The notes beneath the pieces were generated by a model. The model did no database searches and was not told where the DNA came from. It saw only the letters and a program-made list of their open reading frames with translations. Source: Micromussa lordhowensis (taxonomy: Eukaryota > Cnidaria > Anthozoa > Scleractinia > Lobophylliidae). From it: 64,000 nucleotides of DNA. Below, piece by piece: positions 1 to 13,000 of the stretch (within the stretch, counting starts at the first letter, position 1; each line of letters begins with the position of its first letter). Position numbers and translations under genes: made by a program. Location: assembly GCA_964020085.1 (NCBI GenBank), contig OZ026596.1, positions 12,364,439 through 12,428,438 on the forward strand, written 5' to 3'.

Positions 1-335
1 GTTCAGCCTCAAAAGGTCCATATTGGAGGCATTTGCGGCACCTTATAGGGCATTGTGAGCAAAAAAATATGACACAAGATAATGTGTTGTTTAAAAACTG
101 GTACCTCTTACATTTGTAGGAGTGCTTTTCCAGATTTTCGATGAGCACCCCCAAGCATCAAAATCTCCACTGCTTTTTAAACACTACACATAATAAAATT
201 TGGTGCCCTATCAGTATCAGACTCCAAGTGATATCTTTTATTCTCATAAGCTTACTGCTAAAGGTTGTCACTGCATGATGTAGAGAAGTCAGAATACTAG
301 TCACAATTTAAGAGTGAGGGTGATGATTAACTTAC

Positions 336-1034
336 CTTGGAAGAAAGAATCAGGAGATATCCTGAACCTCAGGCCACAAAGCTCTTCATATATGTGCTAA
401 AATTTACACAAACACAACAGTGAGTTAAGAGTCCCCCCGAACAATCCATGATTTGTAAGAACAGAAAAGGTTTAAAATCTTTAAAAAATAAAACCAAACC
501 GTTTTGCCATAGTTACTGCCAGAATCTCAACAGATGCTGATTGTAATATCAAAACTAACCTCTTCTCCCATGATATGAACAAAAGGAGCTTCTGCATTCC
601 CTCCAACAGCCCTGTAAATATAATAATACGGCATTCAATGAACAATCTTCCATGCAGACACAGTCACTGTTTTGCACTGTTAGTACATCCAGATAACGAC
701 TAGTTATAGGATTAATACTATCTATAACAAAATTCTCGATCGTGATTGGTTCTCTGCGCGTCTATTTGTCACCTAATCGGTGCGTGATCACGTGGGTGTC
801 CAATCACAGGTGTCCGATTTGAACTTTTTGTAATCGGACACCTGTAATTGGATACCCACGTGATTTTCATGTCAATTACTCGCACTTTAATGGTTTCCTT
901 AGCAAAGTTTTCTACAGTTTTCAAAACTGCAGACGTTTTCGCTCAAAAGACGTTTTCGCTCAAAAGAAGTTCTCAAAAGACATTTTTAATTTCAAAATTT
1001 GTTATAGATACGATTAATTAGTAATTGGACCTCC

Positions 1035-1077
<43 letters not shown>

Positions 1078-4000
1078 AGCCTCGCGCTTCACGCGAGACT
1101 GACGTTTTCACTCAAAAGAAGTTCTCCAAAGACATTTTTCATTTCAAAATTTGTTATAGATACGATTAATTAGTAATTGGACCTCCTGTCGTACAATTCA
1201 GGGAGTAATCGTGCTTGCAATTTCAAATCAGCCTCGCGCTTCGCGCTCGTCCAATTTTGAAGTTACTCGCTCGGTTACTCCCTGAATTGTACTCCACTCT
1301 GTCCAATTACTATTACTTATATTGAATTGATTACATTATTACAACTATTGCTTGTTTATTTTACTTGATGCAGCAAAATTGTTGAAAAATCGCATAATAC
1401 AGCAAACTAGATCAAGGAGGATATAAAACTCTAAACATTGCCCAATTCATTACGTAAATTTCCTTGATATTACTTGATAAAGAGAACGTCATACCTTGTG
1501 TGGTTTATTTGCAGATAGAGGGAAGTCAGCGTAACATCTTTGCCGTCTCCAGTTTTAAAATACTCACTGATGCGATTTTTTTCAGCTTCTATTTCTTCCT
1601 ACAGTGAAAAAAGTTTGAACATTTCTCTTAATCCATTGACATGATCCAAGCGTCTCTATTAAAACAGTTTCCTTAATGATTCCGAAAGTCCCTTAAACAT
1701 TAACACTTGTGTGATAAACTGATTAACAACATTTGTCACAAGTGGAAGTTAGCTGCTCAGGGAAAACACACACACTGTAACCCAGCCCCATGATGTAAGA
1801 GCACCCACAGGGCTGGCACTGCCAGCGACTCAGCCACGAGCCCCAGAACTGCAGAGAACCTGGGCATCAGTCACACTGAAACAAGAATTTCAGTGGAGAA
1901 GTGAAATAATAACCCGTAAATACTAAGAAATAAAAATTAAGTAAATACAAAGAAAATCCACAAGGGAGGGTTGGGAGGAAAAAAAATCCAAAGAACACAC
2001 AAACACCCACCTGGTACAATGCAAAGTACAAGGTTAACTGTAATACGAGCATAAAGGGATGCAAGCATGAGCCTGATAGAAGACCACTGACTGTTGCTAA
2101 GACTGGCAACCCAGCAACCAAAACCACTGACCGTTCAATGGTGGAATGGACCCACAAGGGGCCACTAACTACAGGAAAACATACCAGAACACACCTGGAG
2201 GCATCAACTGCTAAATGACACTTTAAATGCTAACCACTGATGCCAATAAAATGTTATGAAAGCCTTACAAAATGTCTCCTGCTCTTCGTAGTTAACTAGG
2301 TTAAATTATATTCAAGTATGTTTAATACTAAGAAACCAGTCCTTGTGCATCTTTGCTTGCTTTACCTTGCTCATTTTTTGTGGACTGAATTGTAGGACTG
2401 CCATTGTGTCACCATACATGGAGCTCCGAACAGTCAGTGTTTGCCAGTAACTATCACACATACAAGTAAAACAAAACAGCCTAGTTTAGTACACCTGATA
2501 CTGTTACTAGATTTAACTAGAACTGACTCTGAAAAAGGGGGCAAGTTTCTAACGAAACTGTGGTGCTGCGTCGGTGTGAGTATTACAAGATAATTTGGTT
2601 TTATCAACTTCGTCGGACGACGAAGGGCTAACGCTCGAAACGTCAGCTTCCGAATCTCTTTACGGTGGACAATTCACATTATCAACCCAGTTGATAAAAC
2701 CAAATGACTCTGAAAAAGGCTGTTTAGCAAGTGTCCCACTAGCTCAGCATAGTGGAGGTAGTATGGCCTGATGGTTAACAACGCTGGATTTGTAATCCGG
2801 AGGTCCGGAGTTCAAATCCTCCTCCCTGCCACTAGATGGATTTGTGTTTGCTGGTCCCAGATTCAACTCCTCCACGCTTTGTAAATAACCAACTGGTCAG
2901 CCTCCCACCAGTTGGGGTTTGTAACAAGTTTCTGTTCAATTTGTTTGCTGTTTGCTTGTTTCCATGTCCCCAATCAGTACAGTACTGCTAAACACTTCAA
3001 CACTCAAATAAAGTGATTTAATTTTAACAAAACACAAGTGACTTAGAAAAACATTTGACTATAAAAAATTGCGAAAGAACATTTCTTAAAAGCGTTCTAA
3101 GATTTAAAAAGCTAAAAACCTGAATTAAACTTGTAATTTTTGTAATTATTTTCATCGCTTTTCATCACCTTGTCTCAGTATTAATAGAGCCTAGTTTTTT
3201 TTTTAAATTTACAGCTTAAAAGGTAAGTTTCTGTAAACTCAAACAAAGTGAATGACTTTAGACTAGTGGATTTGCACTTATCTCAAAGTTAGTTTCCTGG
3301 AATACCGCTCAAAAAAAAGAAAATCAAAATTATAACAGATCATTTCTAAATGCCACATGATTAATAACTTACATAACCCAGCTGGCAGAATGATGAATGG
3401 ATTGAATTTGAATTGAACAAAAACAAATGGAAAACTAAACCACTCAGCCAAGCTACCTTCCAAGCATGATTTTATTAGATGCATACAAGTGCTCACATGA
3501 CACTATTCATTTATCAACATAACAACCTACCCTGTATGAAAACAGAGATCATACACTGGTAATGGAGACTGTCTCACATAAGTCTGAAAAGCCTGCAAGA
3601 AATTCACTTCTAATTAGCCAACTATTCAACATACCTCCCAGGAGACTCACAATGTTGCTTTGTAATAATAGAATTGAGGTATGTACTAACAGTACCTTAG
3701 CTATAGCTTTGGCCTTTTCTGAAATGTGAATGCATTCAGAAGGTTCTACAACTCCACTGTAACCCTCTACAGAAAAACAAAAACATCAGACACATCTTTC
3801 AGCAATTCAACAGGGCAGGAATCTACACAATGTACATAGTTCAGGGTGGCATACACATTACAGACAGTTTCTGAGGTTTAACTCTCTAACTCCGGTGTTT
3901 TTCAACAGGCTTGATTCAGTTCCAAGCTCAAAATACATGTAGGTGTTCTCTCTAATTTTGTTCAACACAAGTTAGCCAAGATAGTCAAGACAAGAATGTA

Positions 4001-7000
4001 AGTTTTGATTGTTTTCAAACTCATCCAAAACTGTCTGCATTACAAATATGTAATCTTTACTGAACAAGGGTATTACAAAATTTACATGTTCATTACTCCT
4101 GGAAATTTAAGTTCAAATTTTACATTCCATATTTGTTGATCACTTATGACCCTAAAGATGCAGACATTTTTAGGTTTATACATGATACTTCAAAGAGAAT
4201 TTAAAAAGAATTACCTTTGTAGGAGCCCAGACGGAATCCAACAGTTTTGGCTACAAAGGATGAAGCATAATAATAGTCTTTCACATGTAAGAATAACATG
4301 TAATACATGTATATTATAATCTCAAATTTGTGATCCAAGCCCTCATTGACAGTATGTAATGTAAGACATCAAGACCTGACAGATAGTTATTGCTTATAAG
4401 ACTTGATTGGGGGAAGGGAAGTGATTACTTTTATGTGTACTCTAGAGTAAACTGATTACAGTCCGACTCTGACGAAATTTTTTATTAAGTGAATGCAAAG
4501 GCCTGAAGTTTAAAACACAAACTAAGTTTTCCTGAAAGAAAAAAGACAAAATATATAGTTATTTGCAGTCACCATGCTCTAACAATTGAGTTTGATACCA
4601 TAGCAACAGATTTCAACATACTGAATATCAAAATTATTGGGAAATATCAGGGTAAAAAGAGGCATGCAAAAAGCTCTTTTTCAGCCCATTCAGCTCCATA
4701 CTTTTTATGCACTGCCTTTGGAATGATGTCCTTACTTACTGATTTTTTTCAGCGGAAATACACTACTGTTTGCATTTGATAGGCCCTGTTTACACTTGTA
4801 CAAAGTAAACATCACCTGGTAGCTTTCTAGTACAAGTTCATCATTACCAGGAATCTGCAGCAATTCACTGTACAAGCAGACTTACGGTGTAAACAGGGCT
4901 TTACAGGGCTTTTTCAACTGGAGCTAAATTTGCCAAATGAGCATGTACTGACTAATCACTCTTACTAGTGTCCTACCTCCATCAGGGCCTTCAGCAATAG
5001 TGAACTCACACTTATTACGATACCCATCAAGAACAGGCTGAAATGTTTGAAAGGGAAAATTAATGGATGGGATGAGGTCTGACTTCATGTATCATGTTGC
5101 CCATCACATTGCTATGGTTGTACTAAAGGGGCCCACAACATTCCATGCCACTGTAAATTTGCGCCCACTTAACAAAAAAGGATCGTGGGTTCTCTCCTCT
5201 TGCAGTCACTACTTTCAAAAGTCATTGATTAGGTCCCAGTAATGACTGAACCCATGAACTCCCAAAGCTTAAAAATGCCATTTTTACCAGTACATGCAAA
5301 ACTTTGTTCATAAAAACAGATTCATTTGTTCTGTGACCGTGTTCTGTGACATGTAGGAAATGATCGCCTAAGTGCCAAAAAGAATTAGTATCAAATGTGC
5401 ATGCAAGTCTGATGGCCACAAAACGCAATGTCCCAAATCATGGAATGAGGAATTTCCTACTCACCGATTCTACACAGTCTAGCAGCTCACAACAAATTCC
5501 ATCCCTCTTAGCACTACAAAAATGAAGTATATTAATCCAACTTATAACTATCAATCAAAGGTATATGACATTGTATGGCAATTTACACTAAACAATCTGA
5601 AACTTGCAATCTAACACCAATGATACTATATCCAGGGGGTTAAATTAGACAACAGACTATGTACAGTTGAACAGCAAATGAAGGACTGTATATATGTATA
5701 TATATATATTGAAAGCACCAGGCCACTTTACATATCACTCTACATATCAACCCTTAAAAAACTTGCATGTATTATGTTTCACCTAAGTCACAAGGTAAAT
5801 GAAGCTATACTACAATAAAGTGGCCTACCTTTCCTGTACAACCCAGTTGTTCTATGAAATAATAACAAAAACTAATATAAATAATTTATATTATTATTAG
5901 CAAATGTACAAGGGATATAAGAAAGTGAACATAAACATGCTACTGTCTTCTATAGGCTGTGATCAGCCTGCAAATTCCCATTACCTCCATTCTGGAACCT
6001 TACTAGCCACATATCTTTCTCTGCAGTCAGCAGGATTGACCTTCACAAAGCCCAATGTGTTAGGACTGTTGTAACATACATGTGTACACATGGGTAACAC
6101 TTCCAATGAAGTCTTGCTGTAAATTATGTACAGTATTAAAGCACTATGCACGTTACTCAGAACTTCACATACTAACTAATTATTCTCTTTTTTGCTGCCA
6201 TCAATCATAATTATGACAAAAGAAACAAACAAAATGGGTCAAAATCTACCAATCAAAACCCACAAACAGGTTTTTAACCTCGTTGAAGCGAAAAGCGAAA
6301 AGCTTTTTTCCCTGAGCAGTCTATTAAGATAACAGACACATGTAACTTACAGTGAAAATAAAAACCAACAACCACTGGTTGAGCAGAGTTCACTTGTCAT
6401 CAAAAGGTACAGTTATGTAAGTAATACTATTACTTTTGTTGCAGTTGTTGTTGTTAATACCAGTACTACATTCACCATTATCACAATGAATCTTAATGTT
6501 AGATATTTAGTAAATAAACATCCATCACACCTTCAGCACCATTATCGCTTTCAACTTTCTGGTGAGTTTTCCCAAAATTTCCAACATGTTATTCCGCTTA
6601 GTCTAAAAACAATAATTGGACATAGTAACTTTCAGTATGACCACAAAGATTAGCAGCTTTTACTTATTGACTACAATGTTCAGGAAAAACCAGATCCAAA
6701 CAATAAGTTTCTCATCCATAAGCAGCTGAACTAAACTGAACACATATCCCTGAAGTAGTAAAAAATGCCAGTTTCGCTCAAGATAAACCAAAACCTTGAT
6801 ACACATGGACAGTGCTAAAACTGTGCAAAGCTAATCTCTCATATGCAAAATGTTTTCATGGCTTCCCCAAAACTTGACTCTATTAAGTAACAGTCCCTTC
6901 TCATATCAATTAAGTAATGGTATTGCTTGCATTTCCTATGGCTCTTATAAAACGGTTATTTCTAATAATTCTACATGAAGTATCCAGTAATAAAGCATTA

Positions 7001-10000
7001 GTTACCTCCATTTGCTTACTGTACGGCTGATCCCACAGTGGAGTTACAACATGGTTTAACCTTGCCAACCAAAAGACAAATCACAGAAATAAAGTGTTTA
7101 TTTATCAGGCACATAAACTAGAACAAGTCAATTAGTAGATGTAAGAACATGACTGTACTGTCCATAACCTCCTGTAGATTTCACTTTTTTTAAACAAATG
7201 GAAAGTTTATGAGAGGAAAAATGAAGATAAGTATTTACAGGAAGATCTTTTAGATCTTATAACTGTGCTTTTAAAATTTAACTGTTTTCTTAGCACTACA
7301 GTTGCAACACACTGCACATTCCTAAGCAGTCCTTGATGATTCACTGATTACTGTAGATACCACATCACTTGATCAACACAAACTCTATTATTCTTATTTT
7401 TACTTAATGTTTTCATTGTTGTAATCCCTTATTTTGAGCAAGTGTGAGTGCAAATAAAGAAGAATAAGAATAATACGGTATCCACAACTAATTTTAGAAT
7501 GGTTGTGTTTTTGTTCCTTAGCACTGACATAAATGCTGCAAGTTCTGGCAAGCTCTTGTTTACCTCAGCAAAATAATGTTTATTAATTTCCCTCTGAATC
7601 TCTTAACTCGCTTTGATGAAACAGCCAAAGAATTCACTTCAATTGCCTAAACCCACAAGAAATACTTGCAAAATTTCAAATAAATTAATGATCGTCGCTT
7701 CTGGCAAAATAAGCTTGCAAACTAAGCAGGATCTTATTTGTCACATAGCGAAAGTGAAAGCTGCAACGTCAGCACATTCCATGACTGAGGTAATATTCTC
7801 TTTGAATCCAATGCTTTGATAAACAAAAAGAAAATATATTTTACATACAATAAAGAAAACAGCATACGAAACATTTTCTGTGTATTAATGTTCCGACAGC
7901 TTTTGGCAAATAAACATCACAGGCTGCATGATTCATGAAGTTTGGTTTGGGTCTGGTCGCCGACAAAACAAAAAAAAACAAGTCGAAACCATGAACCGCT
8001 CTCGGCCCACGGCGGCAAGGTTAAAAACTTTCAACAGGAAGACGTTTATTTACATCTAATTAATCAAAAGCAAAAGTACTGATTAGGAAATATGCTTATG
8101 TTGGAATTATAAGCTTCATACTTAAAAGTGATGCTCAAAGTATAAAGAAACAGGGTGGCTGAATTTATCACCTGACAGAAATAGCAAGCTCTTCCCCCAC
8201 ATCTTCATCATCCACCTTTATTCTCTTAGCATCAACATTTGATCGTGCTGCATCTGAAAGCATTTCATACATTGCATGGGATGAATGCTAAAAAAGCAAC
8301 CACTACTAACAGAAAGAATCACCCACTACGACAAAAGCTTGTAAAAGATCCCTTCTACAACCTCAAAAGTATATTCACACCCTTGCTAGTTTCCTTACTG
8401 ACAGTCACAGTGGTTTTCCTGAGTTAGTTTTAGTGCTCTTGTGTGAGCTTGCTGGAGGTTTTTATGTTAAGAGTCACTGGCCGAACTTATGAAGTAGGTA
8501 GTTCATAATTCATTTCTTTTGCAATAATAAATGATCAATGTTGAGGTTGATAGCAGATGCAAGTCAAGACTCTGGTTACTAACCCTGGATCATCCTCTTT
8601 CTTGCCATTCCTTCTGCTCGCTGAAGTGCCAGAGGATCAGGAAGAGGCTGAGCAGGCTAAAAATACACATTAAATCACCTTACTTAGTACATTGAATCTT
8701 TCTGCTATAAATTGCCACTTGAAGGGAAACAAGGGTCTAGAAATATTTTACCTAGAACAAACGCCCATGTGTACATGAGTTCAAAAATAGTTGTCATTTG
8801 GTGAAGCTTCGCCTAGAATTATTGTTCAATATTGCCACTTTTGAACACAGATGGCCGTCACTTTGGAGATTAGGAATGATAATTGATGCTAAGACGTACA
8901 ATTAGACAAGGCTGGTTTTTTGCGATAACCCAAATCTGTGCTTTACACGCCAGTTCACTGTCTCAATGTTGGCTGTAGCAACACCGAAAAAAATGCCAAG
9001 GGACGGGTCATCAGTCACAAGCTAGCTGAGGATGAATTAAAAAAACGGTGGCTTGCCAAGATAAAACGAGAGGGTAAGTTTAAAGCTTGGCAATGGTCTT
9101 GTCTGTTGCGGCAATTTTACTGCCAATGCTTCCGAGCAAGATCTTCAAGTACGTGAATTTTTTCACTTGTACTTTGCATCCTCATGATAAATAATGTGGT
9201 GTATTCTGCGTATTTCTTTAAAGTAGATTTTATTGCTGTTATTTTGATTGGATATGCTAAATTAATTCTTGAAAGCAAGCACAAATTTTCTGTACTCGTG
9301 TCACACAATCGATATTAAAAAATGCAGACTTGTATGTTTATTTCCTTACAGACGGAGCTTCTCAGAACAAGAGGCAAAAAAATGACACCACCACTACAAG
9401 AAGAAGCTTCAGCTATGCTCAGTAAAAAAAATTCTCTGTCAAACTGGAATTGATCGAGCAAGCCATCAAACTAATATTTATAAACACTGACGCATTCTGT
9501 GGGGATTTTCTAGTGTCAGATTCTAGTCAATCACTCCCAACATGATGAATGACAAGTGCTGTGCGTAAAGCACCAGATCTAAAAGATTATGCTCAGTAAT
9601 GTACTTGTGTGACATTCATTCCTGCGAAAGAAAAACAATAGCCCACCATTTTAGTCACTTGTTTGTAAACTGACATAAATCGCTTGCTTGCACATTCTGT
9701 GAAGCATAGCTAGCTTGGAAATTAATATACCGTATTTATTCACTTATAAGACGCATCATTTTTTACGGGAAAATATGCTTGATCGATCAAAATCTGCTCA
9801 AAACTCGGGGTGCGTCTTATAACCGAGTACTCTCGCGCAACAAAATGTAACTTTTCCAAATTTTCCCAATAATTATTGCAGCTAAACTGAAATGGGTTTG
9901 TAAATACTGGTAAATGAATAAACAAAAGACAAACGACATTGATCATTGACTTTATCTGATTTGTTGGTTCTTAAAAGAACCGGGATGGCTCTGAAAAGAA

Positions 10001-13000
10001 CCCTTTGTTTGAAAGCTCTCCTGAGCTCAGCTACTCGTCGTTCTCGGCTTCACTGTCTGTCTCGAACTCGTTGCCAATCGGCTCTTCGGTGTCTTCTGGT
10101 TCTTCTTCCTCGTCGTCCCAAACTGCATCATCTTCAGTTCCATCGAGAGCATTGTTGATGCCACAGGACTTAAACGTATTCACGAGCAATTTCGCGATTG
10201 TTATTCATGGCTCCCGCTTCTGCTACGATCTTCAACTTGAAGTTTAAATCATAGGAATGATGACGAGTGCTTGGCATGATTACTGAAAATTTATGATACG
10301 CTGAACGAGTGCTCGAAGATTAAGATGAGTTTTGCAACTGATTAATGAAAGATCTGTCAGATGAGTATTGTTTATAACCGTAAAAACGGATCAATTAGTA
10401 TTCATAACCTAAAACACTGTTTCCTGAGAAGGATAACTTGAGCGAATTAAAAAGTGTGACTTTTATGCTATTGTCCATGTGTGATTTTTTTGCTATTGTT
10501 TGTAATTAAAGCGAGCGTGGTCAACAAAATTTCCTGTAATTCTGGGTGCGCCTTTTAACAGGGTATTTAGGTGAAATTTTCATTTTGCTTACTTGTCAAA
10601 ATCGTCTTGAAAGTTTAGGGTGCGTCTTATAAGCGAGTGCGCCTTATAAGTGAATAAATACGGTAGGTTCACCAGTCGTGATTGCCAAGACACAATCCTA
10701 TAGTCCCGTCAGCGTCAGATTCCACTCTTTCCGAGTCATCTGGGGACGTTCCATGTTGTGGCTTGAGTATAAACAGACATATGGCTCAATCTGACTCGGT
10801 TTCTAGCTCCAGAGAGGACTCGATCTTTGATAACCACTCCCACCATCTTCCGCTCCTTGTCTAATCTGACGTCATAGCCTCGCTTGCATTTTAGGAAACA
10901 AAGATGGCCGCTTGTAGCAGCAAAATGACGATTTTATTTATCCAATTATTGACAACAAAATTGATCACATCATTGAGCAAATTGTTGCTATTTTCAGGTA
11001 TTTTATTGAATGAACTTTCATTTTAGGTAAGATTTTTCTAGACCCTTGTTTCCCTTTAATAAGTTAGCTTTGACACAGTTTATGGAGATTCTTCCAGACC
11101 AAAAGCTAAATGGAACCTTCTCATTATCCAAAACCCCTCTTTAGGGAGGGTAGGCAGCATGGCCGAGTAATAGAAGTGCTAGACTTAAAATGTGAAAGTC
11201 AAGGCTTCAAGTCTGCTTCAGACAAAGGCATTGGATCAATCTGTGGTAAGCAGTGCTAAGTAGTTCTAATTTTATCAGTAACAAAACAGTAGCAAAATTG
11301 TACTGTATCAGCCTCTTAAAAAGCATACATGTATCATTTATTTTTGGTATCTCAAACTGATTAAGAATTCCGGAAATGGAATTTACATTCACCCTGTGGA
11401 AATTATGCAGCAAGCTTTTACAAAACTTTCTTTATTGAATCTGAATCATACCTTAGCACAAAGTACTTTTCCTTTCCATTTGTGTCCTGATAATGATCTG
11501 ATGGCCAACTACAAGAAGAATCCAAACAAAACCAATCACTAGGCTAGCAACAAGAAACACTTCTTACATTTTAATTAAATATGTAATTTGGGACCTAACG
11601 CAGACTATTAGTGTGGTATAAACTACATAGATGTGACTTATTCTTAGTTTCAAGATAAATATATTCTACCATAGGTAATTACAAGTACTACTGAAGTGAT
11701 CAGAAACATGTTATGTTATAACAACTATCCCAAAACACTTGTGTCAGGATTTATGGATGTGGCTAACAAGAAAATCTTACCCGTCTTTCCTCTTCATTCC
11801 TAAAGAAATTGAAAACATAAAATGGTTAGGGTTTGGTTTACATGTAATGTAATGAAAACAATGTTCTCTTATGTGCATAACTAATATTTATCAGATGGAT
11901 AGATTAAAGCTGACACATGAAAGAACTATAAACAATGTGTTTTTATATTGTAATGTGTACTGTGACCTGTTTTTCCCCAATAAATTGCTTGACAAAAAAG
12001 GTATTGCACTATACCTGAATGTGACATAGGCATGGTTTGCTCCTGGTGGTAGTTTCACTTTCACAGGTCTTACATTCAGCCTGTTAGCTATCATTTTCTT
12101 GAATTGCTGAAAAAAGACAAAAGTGCCAAAACTGTCACCCTGAAAAATAATCCACTTCTTCTTTGACCCCTTTAACCCATTGATGCCCATGCCTTTCTAA
12201 TCAAATTTTTAGAGGACATTAGGGGTCCTAGAAAGATGGTTTTTCATCTTAAAATCATGTGCTCGAAAAGTGCAGGTAATCATGGCGCTTGGCAGGCCAA
12301 ATCTACAACTTCCAGGGTCTTGCTTTCATTCCTATAACAGAGAAATTACTTCTTTGGGACTTAAATTGGAAAAGAAAAACACAAATCAATATTTAGGCAG
12401 CCTTAGAATGGACGATCAAGGTATACAGTGTCCTTGAACCTTTTTGGCGAAGAATTTTTCCTTCCTTCAACCCCTGCAAAAACACGATGATCAGTGCACT
12501 TTCAAGTGAGTTTTGAATAGAGATCGTGCAAATAAAGCAGCTTCCTGGACTTTACAAAACAAAAACGGCAATGTACAGTATTACCTCAGAGTTAAATTAA
12601 ACTGTTAGAACGATTAGTGTAGCCAAGGCCGATAAAATGACTGCAAAAGTCGTTGGCAAAAACTCTAGCTTTCGCTTTAGCGTGAAGAATTAATTTAAAC
12701 ACGCAGCTTTTTGCCTCGTCTTGAATGAAAATTTATTGCTATTGAACTTCCTTTCACATTTCTTTCATTTGGTTGCCTTTATTTGGGAATTTTAGGTTTT
12801 AAAAGTAAACAGTATTTTTACACTCAGGATTCCTGCATATTTAATTAAGTGTTTAAATTTATTTAATTATTTAACTGATCTTGTGTCTGTGGCTATTGGG
12901 TGGTTAAATTTATTTTTGTGCTTTCACTCATTCTGAAATACTTCCAAAGAACATCAGGGAATTAGGGCTGGGTCACAGGCAATTTCATGCAGGCATCAAT

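Larger units (their letters stand above)
8722..11056. mobile_element. P-like transposon copy inside TRMT2A intron 4
   Basis: The two ends are inverted repeats of about 35 bp. The left begins AAGGGAAACAAGGGTCTAGA and the right ends TCTAGACCCTTGTTTCCCTT. The left part carries a THAP-domain exon and a second exon joined in phase (described separately). THAP domains are the DNA-binding module of P-element transposases, so a P-like origin is inferred. The catalytic part of the transposase is absent. A pogo-like element (9730-10663) has inserted into it. No convincing target duplication is visible, so the superfamily remains provisional. Confidence 0.6.

Noticed and set aside
2758..2832. Functional tRNA-Thr gene
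   Set aside because: Acceptor and T-stem mismatches and a SINE body directly downstream indicate a SINE.
5985..6112. Possible TRMT2A exon on the minus strand (open frame with an acceptor and a GGAG/GTAATG donor)
   Set aside because: Joining the exon at 6531-6602 directly to 5829-5851 keeps phase and matches the family, whereas including this stretch breaks the following frame and has no family similarity.
7613..7819. Plus-strand frame in a TRMT2A intron
   Set aside because: There is no domain, and it has no exon borders or homology.
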